DNA of 56,479 nt from an uncultured Azohydromonas sp. (GTDB lineage Bacteria; Pseudomonadota; Gammaproteobacteria; Burkholderiales; Burkholderiaceae_C). The notes under the pieces are model-generated. The model was not told the origin of the DNA. It did not search any database and saw only the letters and a list, made by a program, of their open reading frames with translations. Within the stretch, counting starts at the first letter, position 1. The number at the start of each line of letters is the position of its first letter. The DNA is taken from positions 1 to 56,479 of the forward strand of contig NZ_CALAOH010000008.1 of NCBI RefSeq assembly GCF_937926365.1, written 5' to 3'. Shown here piece after piece: positions 56,197-56,479 of this stretch. The position numbers were made by a program, and so were the translations under genes.

Positions 56197-56479
56197 TCAG
56201 GACTGCGAGGCGGCGAAGGCCTGGGCCATTTCCCGCGCGCGCTTGGTGTCGTCGCCATGCAGGTAGGTCGAGGTGGTGGCGATCGAGGCGTGGCGCAAGT
56301 TGTCGCGCACGGTGGTGAGCTCGGCGCCGCGCTCAAGGGCGTGCGTGGCATGCGTGTGGCGAGTCCAGTGGGGGCTGGCGCGGCGCAGCTTCTCGGCCAG
56401 CTGCGGGTTGTCGCCCTCGATGACGCCGGCGGCCGTGGCGAAGAAGCGCCGCATCAGCGCCCACAGGCGCGCCGTCGTG
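56197..56479 (-). CDS. C-terminal part of a second tyrosine recombinase, cut by the window edge
   Basis: The last 93 codons of a phage-integrase family protein whose N-terminal part lies outside the window; the frame is open to the end. H-x-x-R is in PHWTRHTHATHALERGAE, the following His is in LRHASIATTSTYLHGDD and the Tyr nucleophile is in the same segment. The C-terminal tail TKRAREMAQAFAASQS is short. It resembles the 692-residue recombinase only in these motifs, so it is a distinct family member on the same strand. Confidence 0.88.
   Translation of the reverse strand, partial: TTARLWALMRRFFATAAGVIEGDNPQLAEKLRRASPHWTRHTHATHALERGAELTTVRDNLRHASIATTSTYLHGDDTKRAREMAQAFAASQS

Overview
The window is about 56 kb of GC-rich DNA whose gene content and codon use suggest a beta-proteobacterium, probably Burkholderiales and near Comamonadaceae (inference from protein style: PuuD-type urate oxidase, a UraD-AllC fusion, many LysR/FCD-GntR regulators). 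Replication and partition genes (rep, parB, parA), an iteron array and parS-like palindromes lie at 46.9-52.9 kb, so the DNA is probably part of a megaplasmid or chromid, or an integrated plasmid. No rRNA, tRNA or CRISPR was seen.

Layout. 1-2.1 kb: 3' end of a thiolase, a porin and a hotdog thioesterase. 2.2-27.2 kb: a large purine/urate-to-pyruvate catabolic region. It holds a urate/xanthine permease, membrane urate oxidase PuuD, a urea channel, a UraD-AllC fusion, an M20 hydrolase, an FNR-type regulator, an NCS1 permease-allantoin racemase-GntR operon, a gcl-hyi-glxR-ttuD operon with a divergent LysR, pyruvate kinase, a second LysR, an MFS carrier, a second UraD, two HIU hydrolases (one with a Tat signal) and a guanine-deaminase-like enzyme. 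27.3-38 kb: an SGNH hydrolase, a three-gene RND efflux operon and a two-component system, flanked by decayed pieces of a sarcosine-oxidase-like gene and a betaine permease gene. 38.3-43.2 kb: alcohol dehydrogenase, universal stress protein and P-type ATPase, with an FNR box. 43.4-46.6 kb: overlapping otsB-otsA-mscS. 46.9-56.5 kb: replicon backbone and two tyrosine recombinases.

How the genes work together. Urate is imported, oxidised by PuuD, and taken through 5-hydroxyisourate and OHCU to allantoin. Allantoin is racemised and, after ring opening by an allantoinase not found here, allantoate is hydrolysed by AllC. Glyoxylate is condensed by Gcl, reduced to glycerate, phosphorylated by the glycerate kinase and, after enolase, converted to pyruvate by Pyk. 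Shared DNA motifs suggest three regulatory circuits: a TGTATACA palindrome at three purine promoters (GntR), an ATTC-N7-GAAT box at gcl and pyk (LysR), and an AATARCGCCTAT motif at puuD and the second LysR/MFS promoter. Copies of a palindromic repeat family (two size classes) are scattered between genes and even inside operons.
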